Shown in pieces: positions 5,539-7,601 of a stretch of 7,601 nt of DNA (position 1 is the first letter of the stretch; the number at the start of each line of letters is the position of its first letter). The position numbers and the translations under genes are program-made. Under the pieces are notes generated by a model. That model was not told the DNA's origin, did not search any database, and saw nothing but the letters and a program-made list of their open reading frames with translations. Origin of the DNA: Chlamydiota bacterium. GTDB lineage: Bacteria; Chlamydiota; Chlamydiia; Chlamydiales; Rhabdochlamydiaceae. Location: contig JABEVM010000183.1 in NCBI GenBank assembly GCA_013041585.1, positions 1 to 7,601 of the forward strand. Direction: 5' to 3'.

Positions 5539-7590
5539 TTAGAGTATTTGCAAAGCTTTTTCTATTTGAGAAAGATCCGTAAGGGGCGCTTCACACCCAT
5601 CTTGTCTACAAATATAAACAGCTGTCTTTCCATCAATTGGTATCTTATCATGCAAGGCCGGGATCAAAGCCATAAGCTTAGTATCCTTCGGCTCTTTCCA
5701 GATCAGAGCCATAGAGGGAAAATAATTTTCGAAGAAAATTCGAGACAGAGCCTCTCTTCCTTCCTTTTTTTCATTAAGAGCTATAATAACGGTCGGAGCT
5801 TTATGGTCTAGATATCTTTGCAAAGCGAGTAAATTATAGGATGCTCCGGGAGGATATGCATCGATATAAGCCTTTGCAGCTTTTAAGATATCTTCAGCTT
5901 GCTGCAAATATTTTTCATCTTGTGTAATCTGGTATAAGCGCAAGAGATTTTCGCAGTGAACTGCATTTCCAGAAGGTTCAGCCCCATCATAAAACTCACA
6001 TTTTCGAAAAACTAAGTTTTCATCTTCGTGAGTTAAATAAAAAGCGCCACCTGGAACTTTAAATTCCTCTTCCAGAATTTTTGCTAGCTGCAAGGAGAGT
6101 TCTACCCACTGACTACCAAAACCACTCTCGAAAAGACTTAGAATCGCTTTAATAAAAAAAGCATAATCATCTAAATTTCCAGCAAAGCGTGCATCCCCAT
6201 CACGGTATCTGCGGAGTAGATGCCCATCTTTCAATAAGTTTTTTATAATAAAGTTTGCAGAGTCAAGAGCAGATTTTGTGTATTTCTCCTCTTGCATTGC
6301 AACCCCTGCCTGAACTAGGGTATCTATCATAAGGCCATTCCACGCCGTAATGATCTTATCATCTTTGAAAGGATGGGGTCTCTTACTTCGCGCTTGAAAT
6401 AGTTTCTTTCGGCTAGTGGCTAAAATCTGAGATAGTTTTTCCTCTGTTACCTGCAAGATCTTCGCAAACTCCTTTAGGTCCATTGCCATATGTAGGACAT
6501 TTCTTCCCTCAAAGTTTCCAACGGTTGACAGACTATAGTACCCACAAAAAATTTGACTTTCCTCTTTTTCAAGAATTTGCTCGATCTCTTGTATGGTCCA
6601 GGTGTAGAAAAGGCCTTCTTTTCCTTCGGAATCTGCATCTTCAGCAGAATAGAATCCCCCTTCCTTATCTGTCATATCGCGAAGAACATAATCAATAACC
6701 TCGCAGCACACAGTTTTATAAAGGGAATTGTGCGTATATTTCCAAGTATCTAAATACGTCTTAGCTAGGATCGCATTGTCATATAGCATCTTTTCAAAAT
6801 GAGGAATGATCCATTTTGCATCCACTGTATATCTTGAGAATCCTCCTCCGATATGATCATAGATCCCGCCCCGGTGCATCATCTGGAGAGTAAGCTCGAC
6901 ATAAAATATAGCTCTACTATCGCCTTGTCGTTTTCCATAAGAAAGGAGCAAGTCCGCTAAATACCCTAAAGGGAACTTGGGATCACCTTTCAATCCGCCA
7001 TTTACAGGATCTGTAAGCTCAAAAAACATTTCGATTGCTTTTTGCAGTTCGGAAGAAGAAGGAACGTCAATTCCTGAATTGGCAAAAGACTCTTTAAATA
7101 TCTCAACAAGTCTGCTGGCTTGTTCAACCAGCTGCCCCTTTTCTTCACTTTGCCATAGCTTTTGAATATGCAAGATAAATTGATCAAGTCCAATCAGTCC
7201 TTTCCTAGATTGCGCTGGCAAGTACGTAATTGCAAAAAATGGCTTTAAGTCTGGGGTCAAAATCACATTCAGCGGCCATCCTCCCGAAGAGGAAAGCAGC
7301 GCTTGAGCAAAATCCATGTAAATGTTGTCGATATGAGGAAGCTCTTCTCGATCCACCTTGATACAGACAAAAACGTCATTCATCATCTCAGCGATATGCT
7401 GATTTTCAAAGGACTCTTTCTCCATGACATGACACCAGTGACATGTCGCATATCCAATAGAAAGAAATATCGGCTTATCTTTTTTGCGAGACTCTTCAAA
7501 CGCCTCTTCACCCCAAGGATACCAATCCACGGGGTTATTTGCGTGCTGGAGTAGATAAGGAGATTTTTCTTTTGCCAGGCGATAGTGCAT
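5539..7590 (-). CDS. YyaL/SPATA20-type thioredoxin-fold protein (DUF255)
   Basis: A 683-residue protein of the same length and layout as the YyaL/SPATA20 family (about 690 residues). The N-terminal thioredoxin-like DUF255 domain (about 1-165) opens with the family signature SPYLLQHANNPVDWYPWG (10-27) and carries the CxxC motif CHWC (C50, C53), followed by VMEKESFE and KVDREELP. The rest is an alpha-barrel of the six-hairpin glycosidase / N-acylglucosamine 2-epimerase type, with family blocks GGGFSRYTVD, HFEKMLYDNA, KIITAWNGLM and EPSGNAV. The C-terminus has a last Cys pair in ICRQDGCEAPL. The biochemical role of the family is not settled; a redox or sugar-related function is suggested from the folds. 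No signal peptide is visible, so it is probably cytosolic. ATG 7590 gives the usual family N-terminus, but the frame stays open to the window edge, so a slightly earlier start cannot be excluded. It is the first gene seen of an operon with pkn1; its promoter is outside the window. Confidence 0.92.
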   Translation of the reverse strand: MHYRLAKEKSPYLLQHANNPVDWYPWGEEAFEESRKKDKPIFLSIGYATCHWCHVMEKESFENQHIAEMMNDVFVCIKVDREELPHIDNIYMDFAQALLSSSGGWPLNVILTPDLKPFFAITYLPAQSRKGLIGLDQFILHIQKLWQSEEKGQLVEQASRLVEIFKESFANSGIDVPSSSELQKAIEMFFELTDPVNGGLKGDPKFPLGYLADLLLSYGKRQGDSRAIFYVELTLQMMHRGGIYDHIGGGFSRYTVDAKWIIPHFEKMLYDNAILAKTYLDTWKYTHNSLYKTVCCEVIDYVLRDMTDKEGGFYSAEDADSEGKEGLFYTWTIQEIEQILEKEESQIFCGYYSLSTVGNFEGRNVLHMAMDLKEFAKILQVTEEKLSQILATSRKKLFQARSKRPHPFKDDKIITAWNGLMIDTLVQAGVAMQEEKYTKSALDSANFIIKNLLKDGHLLRRYRDGDARFAGNLDDYAFFIKAILSLFESGFGSQWVELSLQLAKILEEEFKVPGGAFYLTHEDENLVFRKCEFYDGAEPSGNAVHCENLLRLYQITQDEKYLQQAEDILKAAKAYIDAYPPGASYNLLALQRYLDHKAPTVIIALNEKKEGREALSRIFFENYFPSMALIWKEPKDTKLMALIPALHDKIPIDGKTAVYICRQDGCEAPLTDLSQIEKALQIL

Positions 7591-7601
7591 ATCTTTAGAG
7601 A

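Noticed and set aside
1..7601. CRISPR array, insertion sequence or attachment site
   Set aside because: No regularly spaced direct repeats, transposase or integrase motifs, or element ends were seen on either strand.

Overview
The window most likely comes from the chromosome of an obligate intracellular, chlamydia-like bacterium (order Parachlamydiales or a relative). The strongest reason is the gene at 3655-5526, which has the two-part layout of chlamydial Pkn1: an N-terminal Hanks-type Ser/Thr kinase joined to a C-terminal FGE-sulfatase (SUMF1-type) domain. Low G+C and a bacterial ATPase resembling the eukaryotic vesicle-fusion factor NSF fit an intracellular lifestyle. The genus cannot be fixed from this sequence.

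Layout from left to right. (1) Positions 1-2400, plus strand: an extended -10 promoter, then a large tandem AAA+ ATPase. Both ATPase modules resemble the D1 module of NSF; the first has lost its catalytic residues and the second is intact. It ends at a strong intrinsic terminator with a UCCG tetraloop (2406-2434). (2) Positions 2514-3182, plus strand: a RimJ/RimL-like GNAT acetyltransferase, apparently its own transcription unit. (3) Positions 3183-3654: a 472-base region without a gene. It holds a run of stem-loops ending, on the minus strand, in a 13-bp helix plus a nine-base U tract, with a plausible minus-strand promoter about 330 bases upstream. I read this as an unassigned structured RNA of about 330 nt. 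A perfect 21-base palindrome overlaps its putative -35 box. (4) Positions 3655-7590, minus strand: a two-gene operon, a YyaL/SPATA20-type thioredoxin-fold protein followed 12 bases later by the Pkn1-like protein, which starts at GTG behind a strong Shine-Dalgarno sequence.

The plus-strand genes and the minus-strand operon converge on the RNA region. No shared pathway is evident. The points that most deserve checking are the NSF-like ATPase (possible transfer from a eukaryote and possible action on host membrane fusion), the unassigned RNA, and the Pkn1-like protein, whose catalytic HRD aspartate is replaced by serine.
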